NCBI GenBank assembly: GCA_002753225.1
Contig: PDZS01000006.1
Span: 62,001-126,000 of the forward strand
Origin: Deltaproteobacteria bacterium YD0425bin51
GTDB lineage: Bacteria > Desulfobacterota > Desulfobacteria > Desulfobacterales > YD0425bin51
Direction: 5' to 3'
Length of the DNA stretch: 64,000 bases
In this document: positions 17,736 to 26,649 of the stretch, one piece after another
Numbering within the stretch: position 1 is the stretch's first letter
Layout of the letters: each line of letters opens with the position of its first letter
Position numbers and translations under genes: made by a program
Notes under the pieces: generated by a model
Database searches by the model: none
What the model was told of the DNA's origin: nothing
What the model saw: only the letters and a program-made list of their open reading frames with translations

Positions 17736-20417
17736 TCAAAAAGATTTATCTTTTATAAACGGAAAAAATGCTATATCTTCCTTGAACATATGCATTGTAA
17801 TAATATCGTATGCCAGAAACTGAAAAACATCACCAACCAATAATACAGACGACTTAAAATCATGTGAGATTTTAAAAGCCTTAGACATAAGTTTAGAGTG
17901 TTCTGCTGCATGTTCTTTAAAATTTGGAAAACCTGCTTTCTCAAGAATTATCTCTTCATCTTGAAAGTGCTTTTTTATATCTTCAATAAGGCGGGTAATC
18001 ATAGTTGAAATCTCTTCAATCATTGAAGTTTCAGCTATGATTTTTGAAGTTTCCATAGATGGACAAATATAAAGAGTCTTTTCGAGAATTTCATTGAACA
18101 TCTGAAATAGTGATCTATGCTGCGAGTCAATAATCTTATTGCCAGAATAAAAAGTTTCTTTCCAGACTAATTGAACAAGATTGCCTGAAATTTCTTTAAC
18201 TGAAGACAACTCGGAATCAAATATAGAGGTAAATTCAACCCTATTGCGGCCTGATGATTTAGCGATATAGAGCATATCATCTGCTTTGGCAACAATCTCT
18301 TCGGCAGAAATATTTTTTAAGCACTTAGCTGTCACAACACCTATACTTACGGTAACGTGTTCTGCTGCTTTTGAGCCTTTATGGGGAATTAAAAGAGCTT
18401 CGACGCCAACATGAATATTCTTGGCAACACTAACCGCACCATCGGAGTCTGTTTCTGGGAGGATGCAGACAAACTCCTCACCTCCATAACGAGCAGCAAG
18501 ATCATTGGGACGTTTGGCACAATTAGCTATGACACGGGCAACCTTTCTAAGGCAATCATCTCCACTGAGATGGCCATAATTATCATTGAATGCTTTGAAA
18601 TGGTCGATGTCTAAAAGGATAATTGAAAGGTCTGCCTGAGAACGAATATGCCGCGAATATTCCCGCCCAAAGACCTCGTCAAAATGACGTCGATTGGCTA
18701 TCTTTGTTAAACCATCGGTAATACTAAGTTTTTCAAGTTTCTGGTTCGTTTCATAAAGCTTTAGATTAGTCTCACGGAGCTCGCTAGTGCGCTCTTCCAC
18801 TTTTTGTTCTAACTGGCGGTTTATTTTTAGTAAATCATAAGCCCACTGCTCTTTTATTGTACGTTGCTCAACCAATAGTGCTTGCATAATCAGGATCACT
18901 AAAGCTGAAAAACCTATAAACGTCTGCATTGATGCATTGGATACTTCTTTATGCAATTCAAAGAACGGTCCATAACCCATGGTGTTTCCAGCCCAAACCG
19001 AAATAAAAGTGAAAGCCAGAAGAAAAAAAGTAAATTTCTGACTTAGCCTAACAGCAACAAAAACTAAAGGAATGAGCAGAAAGAAGGGTTGGTGAAAAAT
19101 GGCTGGAAGTAGATATTCACCAGGCCCAAAAATTATAAGCGTGAGTAGCAGCAGGAAAAAAGTCACCATTATATGCGGTTTTAGCTGTTTTAATGGTTGC
19201 CGCCATGGTATACCTGTCAACTTTAAGCTTATGATAATTGGTGCAATAACAATCGCACCTACAGTATTACTAATAAACCAGCTTCCCACGCCATTAATAT
19301 ATCCAACTTTCCAGGGATGTCCAATGAGCCAATATGCACCTACACCAGGGATTGCAGAAACAATCCCGAAAATAAATATGGCTGTAATAAAATGATTGAT
19401 GATCCATTGAATTTTTCCAAATGACTCGATAAGATTATAAACTCGCCCGCATACCCTTAAGGCAAGTAGACCTGCAACCGTATTGCCGATGACTGTAATT
19501 AGATTGATAACAATATTTTCAAAACAAAATGGAGGTTGGCCAATTTCAATGAAATAAGCAATTACGCCAAAAAAGGTTCCTGCTGCAATACTCGGCCAGA
19601 TATGCATGCCAAATACTATAAATGCTGCAACCACTAACCCTGCAGAAGGCCATACCGTTATGGTTTTGAAAATTGACTGGGTAATAAGTGCTAGGAGAAA
19701 ATAGATTAACATGGTCCAAATATGGTTTTTAAATACAGGACTTTGTTTATGGTTTTTGGATGCTGGATGATCATTTTTCTGTTCTGACATTATTATGAAC
19801 CCTATAGTCCAAAATGTGCTTGCAATTAGTGATAACAGATAGGTTGTTGTTTGCGTCAGCGTGGGGGCGAAAATATTTTCAACCGGAACCATGAAGGGTG
19901 TAAAAGCACGAACTGTAAAGAAAAATCCATAAACAAGAAAGACAAATAAAAGAAAATATGCTGAAAATCTGACAGAATATGTTTTGTATAAGAATAGTGC
20001 ACGGGCAATTAAAAATGACATTATGGCAATGGCAGCCGAGAGATTAACTCGTCTAACTGCAAGGTTATTGTCGAAGTAGGAAAAATAAATTGAAATTAGA
20101 ACTACAAAACTGCAGAATGCTATAAGCCATCCAATACGTTCCTTTTTATCAAAGAACCGCAGAACACCAATATAGATAACCGCCATACTGGACACAAACA
20201 AAACGTTATTGACAATAATTAGGATTTGCCCAAAAAAAAGGTTATCACGCAAAGAATTGAAAAGATACCCCAATGTCAATAATGCACTTCCTGTCATCCA
20301 CCAGAAAAGGCCACTCTGATTTTTTTTATTGGCCCAATATCTATCAAAAAGCGCTGCAAGCTGAAGGAAAGTTGTTAGGCTTAGAATAAGTGCGAGAACG
20401 TGAATGTCAATTTTCAT
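17736..20417 (-). CDS. Membrane-anchored diguanylate cyclase with C-terminal bacteriohemerythrin
   Basis: The protein is 893 residues. The N-terminal ~210 residues form about seven membrane helices. They are followed by a second multi-helix block resembling MASE1 (~225-515), a short coiled coil ('EQKVEERTSELRETN'), and a GGDEF domain (~560-715) with an active GGEEF signature near 647. RPND lies exactly five residues before it, a canonical RxxD inhibitory site, so the enzyme should make c-di-GMP under product inhibition. The C-terminus (~735-890) is a hemerythrin with all expected iron ligands: H in DSQH, HFQDE, HAAEH and HMFKED. Oxygen or a diiron redox state may therefore tune c-di-GMP synthesis. 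The nearest RBS-like sequence (GGGAG) is rather far from the ATG. Confidence 0.92.
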   Translation of the reverse strand: MKIDIHVLALILSLTTFLQLAALFDRYWANKKNQSGLFWWMTGSALLTLGYLFNSLRDNLFFGQILIIVNNVLFVSSMAVIYIGVLRFFDKKERIGWLIAFCSFVVLISIYFSYFDNNLAVRRVNLSAAIAIMSFLIARALFLYKTYSVRFSAYFLLFVFLVYGFFFTVRAFTPFMVPVENIFAPTLTQTTTYLLSLIASTFWTIGFIIMSEQKNDHPASKNHKQSPVFKNHIWTMLIYFLLALITQSIFKTITVWPSAGLVVAAFIVFGMHIWPSIAAGTFFGVIAYFIEIGQPPFCFENIVINLITVIGNTVAGLLALRVCGRVYNLIESFGKIQWIINHFITAIFIFGIVSAIPGVGAYWLIGHPWKVGYINGVGSWFISNTVGAIVIAPIIISLKLTGIPWRQPLKQLKPHIMVTFFLLLLTLIIFGPGEYLLPAIFHQPFFLLIPLVFVAVRLSQKFTFFLLAFTFISVWAGNTMGYGPFFELHKEVSNASMQTFIGFSALVILIMQALLVEQRTIKEQWAYDLLKINRQLEQKVEERTSELRETNLKLYETNQKLEKLSITDGLTKIANRRHFDEVFGREYSRHIRSQADLSIILLDIDHFKAFNDNYGHLSGDDCLRKVARVIANCAKRPNDLAARYGGEEFVCILPETDSDGAVSVAKNIHVGVEALLIPHKGSKAAEHVTVSIGVVTAKCLKNISAEEIVAKADDMLYIAKSSGRNRVEFTSIFDSELSSVKEISGNLVQLVWKETFYSGNKIIDSQHRSLFQMFNEILEKTLYICPSMETSKIIAETSMIEEISTMITRLIEDIKKHFQDEEIILEKAGFPNFKEHAAEHSKLMSKAFKISHDFKSSVLLVGDVFQFLAYDIITMHMFKEDIAFFPFIKDKSF

Positions 20418-20466
20418 AATAATAGATCATTGATGATTATCTCCCTTTATTTAAGCTCTACCTGAA

Positions 20467-20658
20467 TCATTCTTTTATTTCAATGGCTTTTGCTCCGCAT
20501 TCATCAGCAGCTCTTTGTACAACAGCTTTGTATTTTTCAGGTATTTGATCGAATTTGACTGTTGATTTCAGTTGATCCTCGTCATATTGGAATACATCCG
20601 GACAAAGATTGTTACAGTTTCTATCCCCCATACAGTTTTTTGTGATGATAACTTTCAT
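20467..20658 (-). CDS. Small ferredoxin with Asp in the cluster motif
   Basis: A 63-residue protein with a strong RBS (GGAAG) before the ATG. The motif C9-x2-D12-x2-C15-x3-C19-P plus a distal C54 matches the single-cluster ferredoxins in which Asp replaces the second Cys (as in Pyrococcus furiosus ferredoxin). The usual Pro after the last Cys is Gly here. By that model C9, D12, C15 and C54 bind a [4Fe-4S] or [3Fe-4S] cluster. C19 would normally pair in a disulfide, but its partner Cys is missing. It is a soluble electron carrier with an unknown partner. It lies 49 bp before the hemerythrin-cyclase gene on the same strand, so co-transcription is possible. Confidence 0.88.
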   Translation of the reverse strand: MKVIITKNCMGDRNCNNLCPDVFQYDEDQLKSTVKFDQIPEKYKAVVQRAADECGAKAIEIKE

Positions 20659-20970
20659 TCTTACTTCCTTTCATTTTTTTATATTTTTTTTAAAAGAATA
20701 CCTATATTGTCTTCTACATTAAGATAGGTAGCCCTAATTTTATTTTATTTTATTTTATCAGATATTCTTTCGCGTTCCAAATTAATTTCCAAACCACGCA
20801 AAATTCCTATCAAATTCTTTTTCGCTAAATCTATTTTTTTAAATGTAAGCCAAAATAGACAGATTTATTAAAAGTGCGATTGTTGGTAAATTACTTTTGT
20901 TTTAAAGTACTTTGAAAATCCATTGTGATTTTACTTATTTTATTTCCACTTAATCCAGTAAAAAGTTTGG
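20659..20970. other. 312-bp intergenic region, A+T-rich, no gene seen
   Basis: It lies between the DUF58 gene and the ferredoxin gene, both on the minus strand. It contains a short run of TTTTA units (about 20738-20758) and one hairpin near the ferredoxin start (separate entry). No ORF or RNA gene is supported. It presumably carries the ferredoxin promoter. Confidence 0.5.
20699..20730 (-). promoter_or_regulatory. Hairpin upstream of the ferredoxin gene
   Basis: Perfect 7-bp inverted repeat, TACCTAT (20699-20705) and ATAGGTA (20724-20730), 18-bp spacer, about 40 bp upstream of the ferredoxin ATG on the minus strand. It could be an operator or an attenuator; the tail towards the gene (TTCTTTT) is only weakly terminator-like. 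Confidence 0.3.
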
Positions 20971-22314
20971 TTATAATTTTAGAAGCCCTTCTTGAATTTT
21001 ATCAATTTCTAAGACATGGAAATTTTCTAATTTATCTTTCATGGGTCCTGGGTCTAAAATATAGTTTTTATCTGTGACTACTAAAACCATTACAGGTAAT
21101 CCAATAGCAAGTAAATGTTTTATAAAAGTCTGCCTTTCTTCATCCCACTTTAGAAGAATAAATATACATCCGCTTAACATTTCTTTACGGGAAATAATTA
21201 TGGGAGTTATCGTGGTAAAAGATTTATCCTGACAAGTTTTCACATCTGCAAGAATTTCTAGAATATTATCAGTTTGGGAAAGTCCTCTTCCCGTAGTAAA
21301 ACAATATGTTTCAAGACCTATAAAAATCAAATCTAACAAGGTTTCCTGATTTTCTAAAGTAATGACAAAAGAGGCAGCAACAGATACTGCTGTTTCAAAA
21401 GTAGGGCTAAAAGACTTGTTTTCAAAAGTATCTAAAATTAATGCATTTCTGACAAAAAATTCATCCTGATATTCTTTTACTACAGGTTTTCCTGTTCTAG
21501 CCCAGCTTTTCCAGTGAATCAATTTAAGTGAATCCCCATTACGATAATCTCTTAATGAAATGAATTCTTCTGACTCTCCTATAGAACTAGTAAGTGCAAT
21601 ACCACCTAAGTGATATCTTCGTTGTCCTGGAAGGTTGAATGAAGACAGTTTATATCTTTTTGGAAGGATTATTATGGACTGTGGTTCTGAAATTTTAATA
21701 ATAGAATGCAAAAGCCCTAATGGATCTGGCTTTGCAATTGTAACTCCGCTAAATTTTAAGCGTCCTCTGTTTTTAGGTAATATTTCTATTTTAATTTCCG
21801 CATGACTATCTTGCAAAAGTTCTTGTATATGTTGTCCACTTATTTTAACATTTTCATTTATTGAGGTTAGCCATTGAAATCTGTAAAATCCTACAGCTTT
21901 GTCAAATCCATTTAAGTTATCTTCAAAGGGAGCTGAAGTTTTTAGAAATGCTTCTAAGGATGGTCTTGGATCTTCAAAATCTTCAAAAAGGTATAGGTCT
22001 TTCTGTTTAGTATTTGATTTATTGTTGATACAAATGCTGTATGCCAAAGGTTCACCTGCAGTTCCAAATTTGGGAATATAGCGTTTAATATCAAAATCTC
22101 CTTTAAATTTTCTTGAATATATGATGCTAAGTATCATAAAGGAGGAAAGAAGGGTGAATAATTGATAAGTCAAGCTCTGACGGGTATCTAACCCTAATAT
22201 TGCTGAAGCTATTATTAAATAAGATAAAAATAAACCTGCTTTTGTAAATTTTCTTCTTCTCCATATTTTAAAAATATAAAAAGCTCTAAATGCTGAAAAG
22301 AAGAAACGTTTCAT
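20971..22314 (-). CDS. DUF58 domain membrane protein, partner of MoxR ATPase
   Basis: A 447-residue protein with two N-terminal membrane helices (~25-70). It has a beta-rich middle and the diagnostic DUF58 block 'DYRNGDSLKLIHWKSWART' (~245-265) followed by a VWA-like fold. Proteins of this family are almost always encoded next to a MoxR AAA+ ATPase and are thought to act as its membrane-side adaptor or substrate-handling partner. That arrangement is seen here: the MoxR stop codon is 1 bp upstream of this start. The further partners usual for this cluster (VWA/BatA-like, transglutaminase-like) are absent from the window, since the next gene is a ferredoxin after 312 bp. Confidence 0.88.
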   Translation of the reverse strand: MKRFFFSAFRAFYIFKIWRRRKFTKAGLFLSYLIIASAILGLDTRQSLTYQLFTLLSSFMILSIIYSRKFKGDFDIKRYIPKFGTAGEPLAYSICINNKSNTKQKDLYLFEDFEDPRPSLEAFLKTSAPFEDNLNGFDKAVGFYRFQWLTSINENVKISGQHIQELLQDSHAEIKIEILPKNRGRLKFSGVTIAKPDPLGLLHSIIKISEPQSIIILPKRYKLSSFNLPGQRRYHLGGIALTSSIGESEEFISLRDYRNGDSLKLIHWKSWARTGKPVVKEYQDEFFVRNALILDTFENKSFSPTFETAVSVAASFVITLENQETLLDLIFIGLETYCFTTGRGLSQTDNILEILADVKTCQDKSFTTITPIIISRKEMLSGCIFILLKWDEERQTFIKHLLAIGLPVMVLVVTDKNYILDPGPMKDKLENFHVLEIDKIQEGLLKL

Positions 22315-22315
22315 T

Positions 22316-23251
22316 TTAGGCCGGAACTGGAATCATTTTTAAAATTTCTTCAACAACAACCTCTGCTGTTCGTCCTGAAAATCTAGCTTGAGGTTCCATG
22401 ACTATTCTATGAGCAATAATGGAAACAGCAAGTTCTTGAATATGTTCAGGTATAACAAACTCATATCCATCAAACAATGCTAGTGCCTGAGATGTTTTCA
22501 TAAGAGAAATAGATGCCCTAGGGCTTGCTCCTAATTGTACACCGCTTGATGTTCTTGTTGCTCTTACAATATCAACAATGTAGCGTTTTATTTCGTCACT
22601 TATACGAATCTCTTTTACCTTTTCTTTTATATTTATGACTTCTTGCTTTGAAACAGATGGTTTTAATTCACATATAGGATGAGATTTTTTTTGATCTGAT
22701 AATACTAAAACTTCTTCTTCTGGAGATAAATACCCTAAAGAAAAACGCATGGCAAAGCGATCCATCTGTGCTTCTGGAAGGGGATAAGTTCCCCTAAATT
22801 CTAATGGGTTTTGGGTTGCAATAACAAAAAATAGTTCTTCTAAAGGTCTAAGTTCACCATCAATAGTTACCTGATTTTCAGCCATTGCTTCTAAAAGAGC
22901 AGATTGGGTTCTGGGAGATGCTCTGTTAATTTCGTCAGCAAGAAGGATATTCGTAAAAATTGGACCTTTATGAAAGTTAAATAAATTGGCTTTGGGATCA
23001 AAAACAGAAACTCCTAAAATATCTGAAGGCAAAAGATCTGGAGTAAATTGAATTCGCTTAAAATTTGCATCAATACTGCGAGCTATTGTTTTTGCTAAAG
23101 TTGTTTTTCCAGTTCCTGGAAAATCGTCTAAAAGTACATGTCCACCTGCTGCAAAAGCTGCTAAAAGCTTTCTTATGGCTTTTGCCTGACCCCGAATTAC
23201 TTTGTTTATATTAGCGTTTATTTTCTGAATATTATCTGATATAGCATTCAT
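22316..23251 (-). CDS. MoxR-family AAA+ ATPase
   Basis: I use the ATG at 23251 (311 residues). The longer frame to 23368 would overlap the divergent gene and adds a non-conserved hydrophobic stretch. Homologues begin near 'NINKVIRGQ', as here. Walker A is DDFPGTGKTTLAKTIA. Walker B is LLADEINRASPRTQSALLEAM. Sensor and arginine-finger regions follow in the 'ATQNPLEFRGTYPLPEAQMDRF' block, and the C-terminal lid is present. MoxR ATPases remodel or help mature membrane and periplasmic proteins together with VWA/DUF58 partners. It is co-transcribed with the DUF58 gene. The start is 63 bp from the divergent gene start; no strong RBS was seen. Confidence 0.92.
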   Translation of the reverse strand: MNAISDNIQKINANINKVIRGQAKAIRKLLAAFAAGGHVLLDDFPGTGKTTLAKTIARSIDANFKRIQFTPDLLPSDILGVSVFDPKANLFNFHKGPIFTNILLADEINRASPRTQSALLEAMAENQVTIDGELRPLEELFFVIATQNPLEFRGTYPLPEAQMDRFAMRFSLGYLSPEEEVLVLSDQKKSHPICELKPSVSKQEVINIKEKVKEIRISDEIKRYIVDIVRATRTSSGVQLGASPRASISLMKTSQALALFDGYEFVIPEHIQELAVSIIAHRIVMEPQARFSGRTAEVVVEEILKMIPVPA

Positions 23252-23314
23252 ATAGACAATAATAGAATTTAGTGCTAAAAAAGTCAAAAAAACTTTCTTT
23301 ATGGAGAAATTATT

Positions 23315-25699
23315 ATGACAAATGAGCCTATAAAAAGGTTGATTAAGGTTGCTAAGGATGTAGCTCAAGGTATTTATTCAGAAGATATTTTTGAGCTTAC
23401 TACTGATCCTTATCCACCCGATATTCAAGAGTTGGCAGAAGCTTTTGGAATGATGATGATAAAAGTTGAAGCAAGAGAAATGACACTTGAAGCTAGCAAA
23501 ATTGAACTTGAAAATGCTATAGAAAATTTGAAAACTACAAAAATTACCACAGGTGTTTTTTGGGTTCAAGTGCCTGAGGCTGGACTTTTTATATTATGCG
23601 GCTGCCCTGCTGAAATTGTAAAGCATCTTATGATCAAAGGATATATTTCATCAGAGAAAAAAGGAAATGTATTTTGTGAGACAGGTCCTAATGCAATTTT
23701 ATTATCAGATGTTTTAATCCAAAATGGAGGTTTTTCAAATCTTGCAGAATTTCCAGTTCTCCAAATGCTTTATCGTCAGGGGCTAATTCTTCCAAATCAT
23801 CCAAATAATACTGGTAAAAAGCCGCTTCTTATAGGTTCTAGGGAGCAGGTAAAAGCTCAAATGAATTATATTTATCGTGGCAATTATGGTCTAATTTCAA
23901 GACAGGAAATAATGGATACAGGAATACAAGAAGAATTGGCAGACGAAATGATGCGGATAAAAATGAAGTTTGCATTTGGAAAAATGCTTACCACAGAAGA
24001 GCTTCTTGATTCAATAGTAGTTGAAAATGAGCCTGTTGAAATAAGAAAAGGCGTTTTTATAAAAAGGACAGGATTTAATAAATATGAATTTATTTATAAA
24101 GGGAAAACAACGAGAGTTGATCTTAACCTAGCTCCTGAACAAACATATGAGTCTCCATATTCTTTAGGATTTCATAACATTAAAAGAGAATATTTTGCTG
24201 TTATTCATTCTGGAGAAGGGGATGGATGGGATACAAAGCGACCTAGCATGGGAAGCATTCTTATGTATCAAGGTAACATATATTTAATTGACGCAGCCCC
24301 TCATATTCTTCATACATTAAGGTCTCTAGGTATTGATATAAGCGAAGTAGAAGGAATTTTTCATACCCACACCCATGACGATCATTTTGCAAGTCTGCCA
24401 ACACTTATTCAGTCAGACCATAGGATTAAATATTTTGCAACCCCTTTTGTCAGAGAATCTGTAACAAAAAAATTTTCTGCTTTGATGTCAATGGATGAAA
24501 GTCTGTTTGCAACTTTTTTTGATATTAGAGACTTAGAATTTGATAAATGGAATGATTGTGACGGTTTAGAAGTAAAGCCTCTTTATTCTCCTCATCCTGT
24601 GGAGACTAATATTTTTCTATTTCGTGCTATTTGTGAAGGGGGATATAAAACATATGCTCATTTTGCCGATATTATCTCTCTTAATCTACTGAAAAAAATG
24701 GCTTTGGATGATACTTATAATTTAGTGAAAAATAATTATTTGATTCCTGTAGATCTTAAAAAGATAGACATTGGAGCAGGAATGATACATGGTGAGGCAA
24801 AAGATTTTAAAGAAGACAATTCAGATAAGATTGTTCTAGCGCATACTAGCCTTCAGCTTACAAATGATCAGAAAGAAATAGGCTCAGAGTCCAGTTTTGG
24901 GACAACGGATGTTTTAATATCTCATCCTCAAGATTATTCAAGGGTACTTGCCTATAACTATTTATCCTCTTTTTTCTTAACATTACCCATAGCTAGTCTT
25001 AAAATTTTAACTAATGCATCAAAAGTTTCTTTTAATCCAGGAACAATAATTTTAAAAAAAGGTGACATGCCCAAAGATTTATATTTGATTTTAACAGGGA
25101 GTGTAGAATATATAGGTTTGGAATCAGAGTTTAGGTGCAATCTTTCAAATGGATGTTTTATAGGTGAGTACTCTTTTTTCGGAAATATAGAATCCCAAGT
25201 TACATATCGAACAGTATCACATGTGACTAGTCTTCGTTTTTCCACAAGTTTTTTTAAGAGCTTTTTAGAAAAGAATAATATTTATGAAACAACAAAAAAA
25301 ATATTTGAAAATATTAGATTTCTGCAAACCACATGGCTTTTTGGAGAAGGAAATTCTTACTCTGTCCAAAATAAAATAGCACAAGTAATGTCTTCCGAAT
25401 CTTTTGATGGTGATATCAATATTTATGAATCAGGTTCTCCTACACTTTTTTTAATTAAAGAAGGTGAAATAAAAATTACAAACTCAAAAAATGAAACAAT
25501 TGAAAAACTCAAAAATGGGGATTTTTTCGGGGAACATACTTTCTTCAGTGAAGATTTCAATGAATTTAAGTTTGTTACAATAAAGCCTTCTATTTTGTAT
25601 TTAATATCAGATCCCTTTTTATTGGATATTCCAATTGTGCATTGGAAGTTGTTGGAAATATATTCAAAGCGTATAAAACAGTTAGAAACATTAACTTAA
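23315..25699 (+). CDS. Metallo-beta-lactamase-fold protein with HAMP-like N-terminus and two cyclic-nucleotide-binding-like domains
   Basis: A 794-residue soluble protein; GGAGA precedes the ATG. Residues ~1-75 resemble a HAMP-like linker and coiled coil without membrane helices. Residues ~80-235 form an unrecognised region ('LFILCGCPAEIVKHLMIKGY'). The metallo-beta-lactamase domain spans ~275-545, with the metal motif H352-T-H354-D-D-H357 and later acidic/histidine ligands. Two cNMP-type beta-barrels follow (~565-670 and ~690-790). Their phosphate-binding cassettes are poor ('FIGEYSFFGN' without the usual RAA pair; 'FFGEHTFFSED' without Arg), so cyclic-nucleotide binding is uncertain. It heads a signalling operon (SRPBCC, PilZ, hybrid kinase, ACT). 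The substrate is unknown. Confidence 0.82.
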   Translation: MTNEPIKRLIKVAKDVAQGIYSEDIFELTTDPYPPDIQELAEAFGMMMIKVEAREMTLEASKIELENAIENLKTTKITTGVFWVQVPEAGLFILCGCPAEIVKHLMIKGYISSEKKGNVFCETGPNAILLSDVLIQNGGFSNLAEFPVLQMLYRQGLILPNHPNNTGKKPLLIGSREQVKAQMNYIYRGNYGLISRQEIMDTGIQEELADEMMRIKMKFAFGKMLTTEELLDSIVVENEPVEIRKGVFIKRTGFNKYEFIYKGKTTRVDLNLAPEQTYESPYSLGFHNIKREYFAVIHSGEGDGWDTKRPSMGSILMYQGNIYLIDAAPHILHTLRSLGIDISEVEGIFHTHTHDDHFASLPTLIQSDHRIKYFATPFVRESVTKKFSALMSMDESLFATFFDIRDLEFDKWNDCDGLEVKPLYSPHPVETNIFLFRAICEGGYKTYAHFADIISLNLLKKMALDDTYNLVKNNYLIPVDLKKIDIGAGMIHGEAKDFKEDNSDKIVLAHTSLQLTNDQKEIGSESSFGTTDVLISHPQDYSRVLAYNYLSSFFLTLPIASLKILTNASKVSFNPGTIILKKGDMPKDLYLILTGSVEYIGLESEFRCNLSNGCFIGEYSFFGNIESQVTYRTVSHVTSLRFSTSFFKSFLEKNNIYETTKKIFENIRFLQTTWLFGEGNSYSVQNKIAQVMSSESFDGDINIYESGSPTLFLIKEGEIKITNSKNETIEKLKNGDFFGEHTFFSEDFNEFKFVTIKPSILYLISDPFLLDIPIVHWKLLEIYSKRIKQLETLT

Positions 25700-25717
25700 T
25701 TTTATGGAGAAAAAAAT

Positions 25718-26299
25718 ATGAAAAGCCCCATTACAGATATGCCTGATTTTGGCACAGATGGTCTTAAAGGATTAACAGAAAAACAAAAACAAGATTTATC
25801 CAATGGAAATATCATATTTTCAACCTCAGATTCTAATAGCAAGGAAAAAGGCGCATTGATTGAGGCTGTTGTATTATTTAATCTGCCAATAGATAAAACA
25901 TGGCAGATTTTATATAAAACTGAAGATCAAAATAAATATTTAGATGAACTTGATAAAATCGACGTTATTAAAAAAGAACCTAATTTTGATACATTGGAAT
26001 TTAAAGTAAAGGTAGTCTTTAAGACAATTGTTTATCGTGTCATACATAATTTTGAACATTCTGATTACTATATGTATTGGGCACTTGATCCTTCTTTTAA
26101 AAATGATCTCTTGGAACTTCGAGGTTTTTGGCGTCTTTATACATATGAAGGAAATAGAACATTAGCTAGATATGGAAGTAATGTGTCCATAAAAAATGTT
26201 CCAAGTTTTATTGAAAACATGTTTAAAAAAAATGGGGTAGAGAAATCAATAAAAGCTATAAAAAAATATGTGGATTCTAATGGTTCATATCATAAATAA
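25718..26299 (+). CDS. SRPBCC/START-like domain protein
   Basis: A 193-residue protein with a helix-grip-type pattern. It begins with a strand, 'IEAVVLFNLPIDKTWQIL', then 'YLDELDKIDVIKKEP', continues with a long antiparallel strand series, and ends in a C-terminal amphipathic helix ('SFIENMFKKNGVEKSIKAI'). It resembles polyketide cyclase/Coq10-type lipid- or ligand-binding proteins. No catalytic residues can be named. It starts 18 bp after the metallo-beta-lactamase gene and 23 bp before a PilZ gene, so it is in the same operon. It may bind a hydrophobic ligand that feeds the signalling complex; this is inference. Confidence 0.72.
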   Translation: MKSPITDMPDFGTDGLKGLTEKQKQDLSNGNIIFSTSDSNSKEKGALIEAVVLFNLPIDKTWQILYKTEDQNKYLDELDKIDVIKKEPNFDTLEFKVKVVFKTIVYRVIHNFEHSDYYMYWALDPSFKNDLLELRGFWRLYTYEGNRTLARYGSNVSIKNVPSFIENMFKKNGVEKSIKAIKKYVDSNGSYHK

Positions 26300-26322
26300 T
26301 TTGATGGGAGGGGGATTATATT

Positions 26323-26634
26323 ATGGTAGAAAAGCGTAAAAATGAGAGATGGGGATCTCTTAAAATTATATATGTTTTAAATCAAGAATCATTTATAGGA
26401 TATCTTGAAGATATATCTTTAGAAGGTATGAAGTTGATGAGCGAACTCCCTATTCCAGTAGGTAAAACTATTCAGCTGTCTATAGAAGATGATCAGATTT
26501 TAACGCTTGAAGCACAGAGCATTTGGGAGAAAAAAGATACAGAATTTAATGAATATTACACAGGATTCAAATTTTTAAACTTAACACAAGATACAATAGC
26601 TCAAATAAATCGTTTTATAATTGGAAGCAAATAA
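26323..26634 (+). CDS. PilZ-domain protein (c-di-GMP receptor candidate)
   Basis: A 103-residue single-domain protein with a strong purine-rich RBS (GGGAGGGGG). The two PilZ signatures are present: an N-terminal basic patch (EKRKNER, the RxxxR type) and the 'DISLEG' turn matching (D/N)xSxxG. A beta-barrel C-terminus follows ('GFKFLNL'). It is therefore likely to bind c-di-GMP and pass the signal to a partner, probably the hybrid kinase encoded 15 bp downstream. A c-di-GMP synthase (the GGDEF-hemerythrin protein) is encoded 6 kb away. Confidence 0.85.
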   Translation: MVEKRKNERWGSLKIIYVLNQESFIGYLEDISLEGMKLMSELPIPVGKTIQLSIEDDQILTLEAQSIWEKKDTEFNEYYTGFKFLNLTQDTIAQINRFIIGSK

Positions 26635-26649
26635 TATTGGGATGATCTT

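Noticed and set aside
20738..20758. TTTTA tandem units, considered as a CRISPR-like or origin repeat
   Set aside because: The units are only five bases, A/T-only, few in number and without spacers or DnaA boxes.
23252..23368. 39-codon N-terminal extension of MoxR
   Set aside because: It would overlap the divergent gene start and its ribosome binding site; MoxR homologues begin near the ATG at 23251.
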